From Chitinophagales bacterium (GTDB taxonomy: Bacteria > Bacteroidota > Bacteroidia > Chitinophagales > CAIODY01), in the NCBI GenBank assembly GCA_947449695.1, contig CANFST010000009.1, positions 1-64,000 on the forward strand: a stretch of DNA of 64,000 nt, written 5' to 3'. Every line of letters begins with the position of its first letter. Positions within the stretch are counted from its first letter, which is position 1. Made by a program: the position numbers and the translations under genes. Below the pieces are notes generated by a model that saw nothing but the letters and a program-made list of their open reading frames with translations, had not been told where the DNA came from and did not search any database. Positions 26,361 to 36,382 of the stretch are shown piece after piece.

Positions 26361-27500
26361 TTAATTAAAACACTCTTTAATCAATTTTACAACCAGAGCC
26401 AAGTGAGGATCACTAATACCAGTGCTACATGGAATACTTATGCTTTTGCTATACACATCATTTGCAATGTCAGTTTTTGTGAAATAAATATTGTTCTGAA
26501 ACATTCGCAATTGATTCATAGGCATCCAAAACGGGCGACTAATGATGTCATTTTTTTTCAGCTTTTCAAAAATCTCTTTCGATTTAGAAGTACGAATAGT
26601 AAATAACCAATTATTAGGTTGAACATCTTTTTCAATTTGTTGAAACTGGATATCACCAATACCTGTAAGATACTTTTTGTAAAAATCGCTGATGTATTTT
26701 TTCTTCTTTAAAAAATCGGGCAGTTGCTCCATTTGCGCAACCCCAACTGCTGCTAAAATATTTACTAATCTGTAATTGTATCCTATTTCATCATGAATAT
26801 ATTCATCAGGATGAATTTTAGCTTGAGTAGTTAAATGTTTGGCTTGCTTTGCAATAGCCTCATCATTAGTGATTATCATTCCGCCACCACCAGTTGAAAT
26901 AATTTTATTACCATTATAACTAAAACAACCAATATGTCCGAAAGTACCACTATGCTTACCTTTGAATGTGCTACCTAAAGATTCAGTAGCATCTTCAACC
27001 ACTTTCAAATTGAATTTAGATGCTAATTGCATCAATTGCTCCATGTCGCACATATTACCTAAAACATGCACTGGCATTATGGCTGCAATCGTTCTGCCAT
27101 CAGCTTTCAACACACAATTGTTGTTGTTGAGTTCAGTTTTTGTTTGTAAAAACTCTTCTAATAAATTCAAATCCATTTGCCAGGTATTCACATCCACATC
27201 CATCAAAATAGGCTCTGCACCTGCATAAGTTATTGCATTACAACTTGCAATAAAAGTAATGTTTGGTACAATTACATAATCATTTTGCTTTACACCAAGC
27301 AATCGCAACGAAACATGCAAAGCTGCTGAACCATTCATAGCTGCCACCGCATATTTGGCTCCAGTAAATTCAGTGGTTTGTTTTTCAAATTGATTCACAT
27401 AACTACCTACACTGCTTATCCAGCCTGTGTCTAAACAATCTTTTACATATTTCCATTCATTGCCGGCTAATTTTGGAACGCTTAAAGGAATGATATCCAT
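26361..27500 (-). CDS. LegC-type DegT/DnrJ aminotransferase (nucleotide-sugar)
   Basis: PLP-dependent sugar aminotransferase of 379 residues, DegT/DnrJ/EryC1/StrS fold. The N-terminus IPLSVPKLAGNEWKYVKDCL and GWISSVGSYVNQFE, then AAMNGSAALHVSL (phosphate-binding), PVHVLGNMCDM, VVEDATESLGS and SYNGNKIISTGGGGM, whose Lys should form the Schiff base. The close match to the LegC group suggests a role in bacillosamine or legionaminic-acid type sugars for glycoprotein or surface glycans. No other sugar-nucleotide genes are linked, so its substrate is open. It is transcribed with, or next to, the T9SS gene downstream (about 80 bases). Confidence 0.88.
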   Translation of the reverse strand: MDIIPLSVPKLAGNEWKYVKDCLDTGWISSVGSYVNQFEKQTTEFTGAKYAVAAMNGSAALHVSLRLLGVKQNDYVIVPNITFIASCNAITYAGAEPILMDVDVNTWQMDLNLLEEFLQTKTELNNNNCVLKADGRTIAAIMPVHVLGNMCDMEQLMQLASKFNLKVVEDATESLGSTFKGKHSGTFGHIGCFSYNGNKIISTGGGGMIITNDEAIAKQAKHLTTQAKIHPDEYIHDEIGYNYRLVNILAAVGVAQMEQLPDFLKKKKYISDFYKKYLTGIGDIQFQQIEKDVQPNNWLFTIRTSKSKEIFEKLKKNDIISRPFWMPMNQLRMFQNNIYFTKTDIANDVYSKSISIPCSTGISDPHLALVVKLIKECFN

Positions 27501-27576
27501 AAAAATATAATTTTGTTGGTATTGATAAAATTAATCAACGAATTTGGTTAAGGAAAATTTTATATGCGGCTAATAC

Positions 27577-29298
27577 TTAGAATAAAAATTTTGGCCTGGA
27601 TGTATTCATTCTAAATCCGATACCGAAAAATTTTTCATTTTTATCCAAATTTGAATCTGCGCTAGTCAATTTGCGATATAAAAAATTGAAGTCGAAATAA
27701 ACATTATGAGCAATTCGCCAACTCATTACCAAATCTGCATTATAAATATTCGTGCTCACACCATTGCCAGTGGCAAAAATACTATTAGAGCCTTGATACC
27801 TTTGCAGATTGCTTATCAATGGATTTGAGCCCCAATCACTTAATAATTTATTTTGGTCATTGTAAACATCTAAACCTTGATTAGTCAATGCTCCAATTAC
27901 AGTGAAAGTAATTTTCTGAATAGGTTGGAAATAAATTTTAACAACCATTTCCTTCAAATTGGCTCCCATCGGGTGCGCCAAAGGCTGATTATAGTTGGTA
28001 TAATTTCCCAAACTATCACTATGTGAATATACAAATGGTCGGATAAAATTTATTTCGGCTTGTGCATCTAAATTTTTAATCCCGAATACATCAACATATT
28101 TCAAGCCTGCTTGCAAAGCATATTTTTCGCCCCACCATTTATGATTAATTTTAAATTCAGCAAAATTAAAATCGTCTAATAAAAACTGCCCATAAAGTTG
28201 AACATGATGCATCAAGTTCCATTTTCCATCAAATCCAATAGCAGCATTGTCAGGGCTTCCCAATGATTGCTCAACTTGCCGATAAAAAATAATCGGATTT
28301 AAATACGCTAATTCGAAACCATGATTGCGGCTGAAAATCACACTTTCAAATAATCCGAATTGTAAATTGTTAGTGGCATTATAACTTAAATGATGCATGG
28401 CCGCATATTTCGGAAAAGTGTATTGATCGCCTTTTGTAATATTCCATTGCTTGGTTAATTCTAAAAATAAATTTTCGTAATCAAATTGTTTGTAATGAAA
28501 ATTTATTCTTAGAAATGGTGACGCATTGCTTACATCGCTGATGAATAAAGATCGGATGCCATCACCCAAAAAAATTTTATCTTGTCCAAAAGTAAAATGC
28601 ACATATTTGGCAGCACTAAAGGTTACATAACCTCTTGCATCAAAAAAATCTACGCCTGTTTTTTTGAATCCTGATTTATAATAACCTTCACCTGGCACTG
28701 CGTGATAAGTAGAAATATAGTTCTGAACAAAATCAGGGGCCTTCATTTGGTTTTCGCCTATGTAGGTATAAAAACCAATTTTATTTAAAATATTTCCTTT
28801 TAATTCTAAACCACGAGTGTTAAAAAATTTATACTCCGAATTACTTGATGAATGTCCGCCTTGATAAAAAATTACAGGATTTAGTTTTACCAAAAAGTTG
28901 GCATCATCAAAAGCATAAAAATCAGTTTTATATTTATAAATAGAATTTAATATTGGATAAGCACCATCAATTTGAGCTTTATCAGCCGCATATTCAAAAT
29001 TATCATTGTATAAATATTGTACATTCTTTTCATCAACCTTACTCCATTTGGCGCCGCTGCTATCTAAATTATTACTGTCAAGATTGCTGATATACTGCAT
29101 CAACATTTTTCTATCATAAGTTTTGTTGAATGTATTAAAATCTTCAGGAAGTTTTCCATCTCTGATGCTCAATCTATCAAGCCATTGATAATCATCCCTT
29201 CCTAAAGGTAGCATTGAACTTTGTGCTTTGATTTTGAAATTGAAACACAAAATCAAAAGAAATAAGAACAAACTATTTTTAATGCAATTATTTTTCAT
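27577..29298 (-). CDS. RemB/Wzi-like outer-membrane beta-barrel protein
   Basis: A 573-residue outer-membrane protein. Signal peptide 1-25 (ending NFKIKAQ). The region 30-130 has the motif DYQWLDRLSIRDG seen in gliding protein RemB relatives. The rest is a beta-barrel pattern with HFTFGQDKIFLGDGIRSLFI, which recalls Wzi capsule-assembly and RemB proteins, and ends on aromatic-rich strands (RPKFLF). RemB helps surface adhesion and gliding in Flavobacterium; Wzi anchors capsule. Which role applies is not decided by sequence alone. Adjacent genes are a sugar aminotransferase and a conserved hypothetical, consistent with envelope polysaccharide work. Confidence 0.68.
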   Translation of the reverse strand: MKNNCIKNSLFLFLLILCFNFKIKAQSSMLPLGRDDYQWLDRLSIRDGKLPEDFNTFNKTYDRKMLMQYISNLDSNNLDSSGAKWSKVDEKNVQYLYNDNFEYAADKAQIDGAYPILNSIYKYKTDFYAFDDANFLVKLNPVIFYQGGHSSSNSEYKFFNTRGLELKGNILNKIGFYTYIGENQMKAPDFVQNYISTYHAVPGEGYYKSGFKKTGVDFFDARGYVTFSAAKYVHFTFGQDKIFLGDGIRSLFISDVSNASPFLRINFHYKQFDYENLFLELTKQWNITKGDQYTFPKYAAMHHLSYNATNNLQFGLFESVIFSRNHGFELAYLNPIIFYRQVEQSLGSPDNAAIGFDGKWNLMHHVQLYGQFLLDDFNFAEFKINHKWWGEKYALQAGLKYVDVFGIKNLDAQAEINFIRPFVYSHSDSLGNYTNYNQPLAHPMGANLKEMVVKIYFQPIQKITFTVIGALTNQGLDVYNDQNKLLSDWGSNPLISNLQRYQGSNSIFATGNGVSTNIYNADLVMSWRIAHNVYFDFNFLYRKLTSADSNLDKNEKFFGIGFRMNTSRPKFLF

Positions 29299-29325
29299 GG
29301 TTAATTTCTGATTTTAAAAAGTTGA

Positions 29326-30000
29326 TTAATAACTTACTTGATCGTTATCAGCCTGAAACTGAAAGCCTAATCTTTTGCCAGTTTTTACGGCTGCATTTCC
29401 CATCTGTTCTATTTTTTGATACACAGTAATTTCTTTTACTTCATCAAATGGTGGCACTAACAAATCAAATTCAACAGCATACAAAATGCATGATTGCATA
29501 ATAGCTTTCATGGCGGCTTCATCCATTATAGAATTTTCAAAATCATTGTATAAAAATCCAAGTTGACGTTTCCCTTCAACAAAATAATGATTGTCTGAAT
29601 TGATAAATATTCGTGCAATTAAATAGCCCAAATCGTTGTTGCGATTATACTTAAAAGAATCGCTCAAGAAATTATAAACTTTTATTACGCCGCAATAGGA
29701 ACGGCTACTCACTTGTTTCACATAATTAGACTGATGAATAATATGACTATCATCAAAATTAAAAACATCGGTATGCATACTGCAAATTAAAACTTCACCA
29801 CCAAAATGAAACTCCATTTCAAATGCACCATTATCCTTTAATAGCACATCACCCTTGCTTCCTAATTGCTTGCTCATAAAGTTTGACAGCAAAGCCAATT
29901 CTTTTTTCAAATCAGCAAAAGCTTTCAAAGTGTTTTGATAAACCTGTTGTTTCAAAACTGTTTTTTCTTCCAGCGTTTCTATTATCAGTTGTTCGCTCAT
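29326..30000 (-). CDS. Conserved hypothetical protein
   Basis: About 224 residues from the preferred ATG at 30000 (MSEQLIIETLEEKT); an earlier in-frame ATG at 30069 adds 23 lysine/phenylalanine-rich residues that look noncoding. No signal peptide, no long hydrophobic segment: cytoplasmic. The first 50 residues may form a coiled coil. The rest is mixed alpha/beta with no motif I recognise (FHFGGEVLICSMHTDVF; FLYNDFENSIMDEAAMK). It is common in Bacteroidota in my recollection, and lies 27 bases upstream of the RemB-like gene, so the two may be one unit. Confidence 0.7.
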   Translation of the reverse strand: MSEQLIIETLEEKTVLKQQVYQNTLKAFADLKKELALLSNFMSKQLGSKGDVLLKDNGAFEMEFHFGGEVLICSMHTDVFNFDDSHIIHQSNYVKQVSSRSYCGVIKVYNFLSDSFKYNRNNDLGYLIARIFINSDNHYFVEGKRQLGFLYNDFENSIMDEAAMKAIMQSCILYAVEFDLLVPPFDEVKEITVYQKIEQMGNAAVKTGKRLGFQFQADNDQVSY

Positions 30001-30073
30001 AAAAAAATTTGTAGCGTTAAAAGTATCGAATTTATTTTTTAAAGAAAAAAATTGTTGCTTCAATTTCAAAAAA

Positions 30074-30104
30074 AAGAGCCGAACTAAAATTTAGAACGGC
30101 TCTT
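30074..30104 (-). terminator. Terminator after the 2045-residue PKD gene
   Basis: An 8-bp stem AAGAGCCG/CGGCTCTT, an A-A internal loop and a 5-bp inner stem (CTAAA/TTTAG). On the minus strand it is followed by a T-run, as in an intrinsic terminator. Confidence 0.75.
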
Positions 30105-30125
30105 GAATATTCAATTTGATAAATT

Positions 30126-33100
30126 TTATCTTATTAATGTTATTGTACCAGTTAAATTAAACACATTGCCATCTGCACATTGCACTTGTATTTGATACAT
30201 AAACACATCACTGCTCATTACTTTGCCATTGCTTGTTCCATCCCAACCAAATTCAGGCAAACCAATTGGTACATGTTCGGCATTAAATACAATACCACCC
30301 CAACGATCGTAAATACGCATATAATTTAATTCTTTTACACCAGTACCTTGTATATAAAATCTGTCGTTATTGCCTTTTGGACCTTTGCTTTCAGGTGTAA
30401 AAGCATTAGGCACATATACCGCATTGCTTTCATCACACAATACGTGAATGGTTACAGCAGATGAATCAATACAACCATGTCCATCAGTTACAACCACATG
30501 ATAAGTTGTAGTGACATCTGGTGTAAATACAGGGCTTGGACAATTTGTACAATTAATATTATAATTAGGTGACCAAGCAATATTACCTACGCCAACAGAA
30601 ACCACTGGTGGCACTGTAACTGGCTGTCCTGCCACTTGCCCAACAATATCATGATTAAGATAAATAACAGGAAGTTGGAATATCTGTACATTGATGGGAA
30701 CTGTTGCACAATCACAACTACCACAAATTGTTACATTATAATTTGTAGAATTTGCTGGTGTAACTGTAATAATTGAGTCGGTTGAAATAATATTATTTAA
30801 TGAATCACGCCATGTATAAGTTAAACCACCATGTGCATATAAAGTAACTGAATTACCTAAACATACGCCAGTATCGCTGCCTGCAACAGGCACCACTAAA
30901 GGAATGACACTTATTTTCATACTATCTTCAGAGGAACAGCCTGTCACATTATCTCTCATATACAAAACATAATACTGACTAGTATTTGTGGTTACAATTG
31001 GATTCGCTGAAAACTGATTCCCAATACCACCAGGACGAATCCAATGATAATAATAACCAGCTGGTAAAGTTGGACAACCTATCTGAACAGGTTGCTGCGC
31101 ACAAACCAAAGTATCATTACCAGCACAAGCAATAGGATGAGCAAAATTAAACACTTTTACCACTGTAGAATCTTTACAACCTTGTTGTGTAGTGACTACA
31201 TATTTAATATTAAATGAATCATGTGCATAATAATAATGCGTTAATCCGCTTGGGAAAATTTTTACATGCGTAGTGCTGGTATCACCCCAACTTAAATCCC
31301 AACCATTTATAGGGTTTAAACTTGATGATGCATCCAATACTGTCGGGTGTAAAGTATCACAAGCACTTGTTGGAATAACATTTAACCCGGCATGAGGCAA
31401 ACTATACATACAAATCATTTTACTAGTGCTGTCTTTACAACTTAATGCATTAATTGAAATTAATTTGATGGTATAACAAATGCTTGCAACACCTGAAGGC
31501 AAGGTAAATGTATGTGTAGGGTTTGTTGCAGATGACTGACAAACATTATTCAACGAATCACCAAAATTCCAACAATAGGTTAAGCCTGCATTTGGTGTAG
31601 AATGATTAGTGAAAGTAATTGGCGCTGAACTACCACAATAAATTGTATCAGCTACAGTAAAATTAGCTACTACAGGAGGTAATACAACTACATTTTTAAT
31701 ATTGCTGGTATCAATGCAACCATGCATAGTTGTATCAATTAATATGGTATGGAACACACCAGATGAAGTATAGCATATTTGTGGATTAGCTAATGTTGAA
31801 GTGATTGTATTTAAAGCGTAATCAAAATACCAACGATAATGCAATTTGCCTGTATCGGGGTTAACGGAAACATCAGTAAAATTGATACAGCCATTGATAC
31901 AAACAGTATCAGGCGAATTAGTAAACTGAGCTGTAGGAAATTTATAAATATTAATAATATTACTTTGAAGCATTGAATCAACACATCCCCAATTGGTTTT
32001 TATTTTTAATTTCATTGAATAAGAACCAGCCTGATTAATAGTTACAACAGGATTTTGTGTATTGAATGTTTGCACTACATTGCCAAATGAATCTAACAAT
32101 TGCCAGGTTCGTGATGTAATGGATGCACCATAAACATGCGGAGATGAACTCAAAGATGAATCGTAGAAATTGACAGTAGCACTACCACAGAAACTTGTAA
32201 TAGCAGGCACTCTGCCAAAATTAGCTTTAGGGCAATCAATGTTTACAGTATCTTTAATAGCATAAATACATGACCCATCTGAAATATAAGCTAACACTGT
32301 TCGTTTGCCGCAAGTTGTGAATTGATGAGAGAATGAATAATTACCCGTTGAATCGAAAGCAATTTGTTCATTGCCTACATTATCATCCCAATACATTAAA
32401 ACACCATTGAATGAATTAGTTGTATCAACAAAATTAATAATATCACCCACACACCCATGATGCGATAAAGCTCTAAATTTACCTCTTGGACCTTTTACGA
32501 AAAACACTTTTGAAAGTGAGTCACTACAACCCAATCGGCTGGAAACATACCAACGCAATGAATACAGACCTGGATAACCTAACGGAACCTGCACATTATT
32601 TGGTAAACCTTGTGGAGAATTTTTTGAATAAGCATAACTAATGTTCAGTCCGTCAGGTAAATTAATTAAGAGGTTAAGCGAATCGTAAGCGCCAGTGGTT
32701 AAATTTGGAATGTTGGCAATAGTGCCTGGGCATGGAAATGTATCGGGTACGCTTGCTAAGTTTACACGTGGATTTTGAATATGAATGATTACGCAGGTAT
32801 CTGATTGGCATTGATTTCCATTAGCATCGGTATAATTGTTTGCCACATGAAAATTCAAATGATAATAGCCTAAAGTACTGAAAGTATAAGGAGAGTTAGG
32901 TCCTGGTCCTGCAAAGTAATCAGTTGTAGAAGTAGCTATTGCATTTTTTGTACAACTATCTGGCAATGCGCTTAATTTCCAACTTTTAATTGCCGTATAG
33001 CCTGATGAGGCGTTCACCAAAGCCACTTGTGTTCCTAAGCAAAGCACTGTATCAGGTAATCCAGACCATTTGGCACTTACCCCAGTTACTGCTGGTGGAT

Positions 33101-36100
33101 TGTTGATATATTGAGTTGGATAATGACAACCATTCGCATCCCAAATATCTACTTTCATACCAGAAATATAATTGGATGAGTAACAATGCGTAATGCTAGT
33201 CCAATTGCCAGTTATGGTTTGAGTAGTATTTGCTGGATCACCAAAATGAATAACTGTAGTTCCTAAAGTTGTTCCACAACCGATAATTTTATTAGTAAAC
33301 AATAAACAAGTATTACATCCATTACCAGAAGGAGTAACTTTTACATAATTATTACCCCCTAAGGAATCTTGTAATGAATGAACGACGACTGAATAAGTAG
33401 TTGAATCTTGGCATGAGCCTGAAGCATTGCCGATTATCAACCTTAGTTGAAATGTACCACAAGAATCAAACACGAAGCAGGCAGAATCAGCATCATGAGT
33501 ACCTGGTGTATTTTGTTTATATTGTCCTTTATAACCCCATTTCCAAATTACAACAGGTGGATATGTTGGTGATGACCCAGCCGTAGCACTAAAGCACCAT
33601 CGATTGTCTATTCCATTCCTACAAGCAATGGTTGGTTTTACAGGTGATGTTTGCTGAATAACAGCTGTAAATGGTGAAACTATAACATTCTGACAAACTG
33701 TATCGGTATCGCACAGCAAATGAAATTTATCATACGCTGATAAGCAAACATAATATGTACCTCCCCCATTATAAGAGTAATTATAACGGACAGGAACTTT
33801 CCCTGGTGCAACAGTCGTATCAAACACATCAAATCCAGAATTATTGGTTATTTTATTCCATAGATGTACTTTAAGTGAATCACCTACTGGTAAATTACCT
33901 CCGCAATATTTATATTTTACTTTTGGTTTAAATGTAACAATAGGCTGGAAAGCATTTTGATTGGCACAATGTCCTGAATCAATCAAACTTGCCATAATAC
34001 CTGATACACAAATAGTATCTAATTTCATTGTATCAGCACAACCATTATCATATATAATAAAATGCCCCACATATTTTCCTGTATCATTAAAACATATTTT
34101 GGGCGAATCGCAATTGGAAGAGAAAGCAACAATCTGATTATTATTAGGACGAGTGAAATAATAAAAACAATTCAGATTAGTGCATTGACTGATATGATTG
34201 GTTGGACTTGGGATAATGTGCATTGAACTATCAGGATATACATTTATACATGCGGTTGCAGCACTGCTAGGATTCAATCGTTTTAAGCAAATATTTTTTG
34301 TAGATACTTTTGCTTTGGCTTTTATTTTATGTCCAATTCTGATTCCTTTTTTTATCAAAATAGTATCGAAACAACTTATACCACCCACTGTAAAAGTTTT
34401 ATGAACCAACATAACATTATAGCAAGTATCTTTATGCTGAAAGCCTTTAAAACAATGGTAGTACCACCAAGCATTAGGACCAGTTTGAGCAGAAGTGGTT
34501 ACCCCAGCTGAATCCCAAACAATCCAAGTATATAAACTATCCGTTTTTACTGAGCATCTAAAAGTATCACAAACCGAACCACAACCTACTGAATTTTTAT
34601 AGCTAACTGTACCAGAAGGTTTTGACAGATAAACTGTATCAGTTGTAAATGAGCAACAGCCCCCATTTGCAGCACTTTGACAAACCTTTAAACACAATTC
34701 ATGATCTTGTGTTGGATTAGCTGCTGTCCCATTTCCTGAAAATGTAACACAAAATGAGCTAGTAGTAGAACCAATAGGAGGCGAACAAGAAACATTGCCA
34801 GACCAAGCAACTGAATAACCAGGTAAGTTTTGAGGCGCATTAACCAAGTTGAAACAAAACTGATGGCTAGGTGCACAATAGCTGGAATAATAACCAGTAG
34901 CTAATTTTATAGCAGCCACAGGTGATGGATTTACTTTAATGGTATCAACCTTAAAATTATATTTTATCTGACAGCTACTACATTGATTTAAAATTGAATC
35001 ATTTTTAACAACAATTTTATATTTAACAGGCACCGAACATCCACATGATATGGAGAAATAAGCACTGCCAGGATTACCATTAGACGATTGAATAGATCCT
35101 AAAACAACCGTATCAGCACATGAAGGAGAACCAGGCAATGGAATGGCTAAAAAGTTTGCAACCACATTACATGAACTTGCCGGAATGGTATTAGCCGTGA
35201 AAAACACTTGAAATGGTGAGCCGCAACAAACCACAGTATCGTTCAAATTAAATGATGGTGGTGGAACAGTTTGAATACCTTGCAAACAAACCGCATTTGT
35301 TTGTGTAACTGTATCAACACAACCCCTACCTGGTGCAATAGAATCGTACACAGCTAATTTCACATCATAACAACCATAACTTGAGAAGCTTACTGTTTGA
35401 GTTTTGCTACGTTGTGGCCCATGATTAGGTGCAGTTGGCAAAGGCGATGGTGATGGTAAAGTAGGTACCCACCATGAATAAAAAGTTGATGTTGTGGGGC
35501 TTGCTGAAAGTGTAACCGGTACACCTGTAACACACGAACTGGCAGATGCAGGCACAGTGATAGATGCCACAGGATTGCAAAACACTTTGAAAGCACAAGC
35601 AGAGGAATATACAGCCTGACAACCATTGCCATCTTTAACAATATAAAAAACAGGATGACAAGCCTGTGTAGGGTTACAATTGTAAGTAACTGTAGTATCA
35701 CCGCATGAGCCGTTAGGAGCACCATTGCAAGTGGTTTTTACCACCCCATAAGGCGTACCCAAAATAAATGAAAAAGAATATGGTGGTATTGTATTTGGAT
35801 TGCTGGGTATTAATTTAGTTGTTAAAGGATCGCAACCAATAGTATCACTTACCGTAAAACCGGCGGTAGGTAATGCATGTACCACAGCAATACACTTACA
35901 AATGCTATCTGCCTGACCTGTAGCAGTATTGATTACCTTTAAACAAAGACGGTAATAACCAGGAGTCAACATAATTGCTGAGTAATTATGATTGTAAGAT
36001 GCTCCTGTATAAGCACCTGTTAAACTATTAACCCATACACCATTGCAACCGGTAGAATTTTGGTCTAACGACCAAACTGCTTTGTTATAAGTACCAGTTG

Positions 36101-36263
36101 AAGTATTAGTGAAAACTAAAACGGCCGAACCACAAGTATCAACAGGAAATGAGGAAGTAAGACCAGGGCAAGCAAAATTAGCTACAGGGGCTTGTGCACT
36201 TAAACTGTTAGCAAACAGCAGGCTGATAAAAAACAGACAAATGAATCGTGAAATATTTTTCAT
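30126..36263 (-). CDS. Giant Cys-rich PKD-repeat surface protein with type B T9SS domain
   Basis: A 2045-residue secreted protein. Signal peptide MKNISRFICLFFISLLFANS and cleavage after SAQ. The body is a string of PKD-type Ig-like domains; clear ones include WKWGYKGQY and CWNFGDSLNNVC, and many lack the full WDFGDG core. Cys is frequent throughout, often as pairs inside each domain (for example CNTCLLF and CSSCQIKY), which suggests disulphide-stapled modules. The C-terminus VPNAFTPESKGPKGN ... IYDRWGGIVF ... FGWDGTSNGK ... TGTITLIR is the gliding-associated type B sorting domain. No PorP/SprF gene is next to it. Likely an adhesin or extracellular filament part, by analogy. Confidence 0.88.
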   Translation of the reverse strand: MKNISRFICLFFISLLFANSLSAQAPVANFACPGLTSSFPVDTCGSAVLVFTNTSTGTYNKAVWSLDQNSTGCNGVWVNSLTGAYTGASYNHNYSAIMLTPGYYRLCLKVINTATGQADSICKCIAVVHALPTAGFTVSDTIGCDPLTTKLIPSNPNTIPPYSFSFILGTPYGVVKTTCNGAPNGSCGDTTVTYNCNPTQACHPVFYIVKDGNGCQAVYSSACAFKVFCNPVASITVPASASSCVTGVPVTLSASPTTSTFYSWWVPTLPSPSPLPTAPNHGPQRSKTQTVSFSSYGCYDVKLAVYDSIAPGRGCVDTVTQTNAVCLQGIQTVPPPSFNLNDTVVCCGSPFQVFFTANTIPASSCNVVANFLAIPLPGSPSCADTVVLGSIQSSNGNPGSAYFSISCGCSVPVKYKIVVKNDSILNQCSSCQIKYNFKVDTIKVNPSPVAAIKLATGYYSSYCAPSHQFCFNLVNAPQNLPGYSVAWSGNVSCSPPIGSTTSSFCVTFSGNGTAANPTQDHELCLKVCQSAANGGCCSFTTDTVYLSKPSGTVSYKNSVGCGSVCDTFRCSVKTDSLYTWIVWDSAGVTTSAQTGPNAWWYYHCFKGFQHKDTCYNVMLVHKTFTVGGISCFDTILIKKGIRIGHKIKAKAKVSTKNICLKRLNPSSAATACINVYPDSSMHIIPSPTNHISQCTNLNCFYYFTRPNNNQIVAFSSNCDSPKICFNDTGKYVGHFIIYDNGCADTMKLDTICVSGIMASLIDSGHCANQNAFQPIVTFKPKVKYKYCGGNLPVGDSLKVHLWNKITNNSGFDVFDTTVAPGKVPVRYNYSYNGGGTYYVCLSAYDKFHLLCDTDTVCQNVIVSPFTAVIQQTSPVKPTIACRNGIDNRWCFSATAGSSPTYPPVVIWKWGYKGQYKQNTPGTHDADSACFVFDSCGTFQLRLIIGNASGSCQDSTTYSVVVHSLQDSLGGNNYVKVTPSGNGCNTCLLFTNKIIGCGTTLGTTVIHFGDPANTTQTITGNWTSITHCYSSNYISGMKVDIWDANGCHYPTQYINNPPAVTGVSAKWSGLPDTVLCLGTQVALVNASSGYTAIKSWKLSALPDSCTKNAIATSTTDYFAGPGPNSPYTFSTLGYYHLNFHVANNYTDANGNQCQSDTCVIIHIQNPRVNLASVPDTFPCPGTIANIPNLTTGAYDSLNLLINLPDGLNISYAYSKNSPQGLPNNVQVPLGYPGLYSLRWYVSSRLGCSDSLSKVFFVKGPRGKFRALSHHGCVGDIINFVDTTNSFNGVLMYWDDNVGNEQIAFDSTGNYSFSHQFTTCGKRTVLAYISDGSCIYAIKDTVNIDCPKANFGRVPAITSFCGSATVNFYDSSLSSSPHVYGASITSRTWQLLDSFGNVVQTFNTQNPVVTINQAGSYSMKLKIKTNWGCVDSMLQSNIINIYKFPTAQFTNSPDTVCINGCINFTDVSVNPDTGKLHYRWYFDYALNTITSTLANPQICYTSSGVFHTILIDTTMHGCIDTSNIKNVVVLPPVVANFTVADTIYCGSSAPITFTNHSTPNAGLTYCWNFGDSLNNVCQSSATNPTHTFTLPSGVASICYTIKLISINALSCKDSTSKMICMYSLPHAGLNVIPTSACDTLHPTVLDASSSLNPINGWDLSWGDTSTTHVKIFPSGLTHYYYAHDSFNIKYVVTTQQGCKDSTVVKVFNFAHPIACAGNDTLVCAQQPVQIGCPTLPAGYYYHWIRPGGIGNQFSANPIVTTNTSQYYVLYMRDNVTGCSSEDSMKISVIPLVVPVAGSDTGVCLGNSVTLYAHGGLTYTWRDSLNNIISTDSIITVTPANSTNYNVTICGSCDCATVPINVQIFQLPVIYLNHDIVGQVAGQPVTVPPVVSVGVGNIAWSPNYNINCTNCPSPVFTPDVTTTYHVVVTDGHGCIDSSAVTIHVLCDESNAVYVPNAFTPESKGPKGNNDRFYIQGTGVKELNYMRIYDRWGGIVFNAEHVPIGLPEFGWDGTSNGKVMSSDVFMYQIQVQCADGNVFNLTGTITLIR

Positions 36264-36382
36264 GTTAAAAATTTTAATATCTTAAAGTAAGGTATTCTAC
36301 CTATATAGATATTAATTTGAATGAAAATGTTGCTTTTGGTTAAAAAAAACTTTGCAAACAAAAGTAGGAAATAGGCATTAAA

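Noticed and set aside
35390-35725. 111-residue minus frame inside the 2045-residue gene
   Set aside because: It overlaps the true frame on the same strand and has no signal or family marks.
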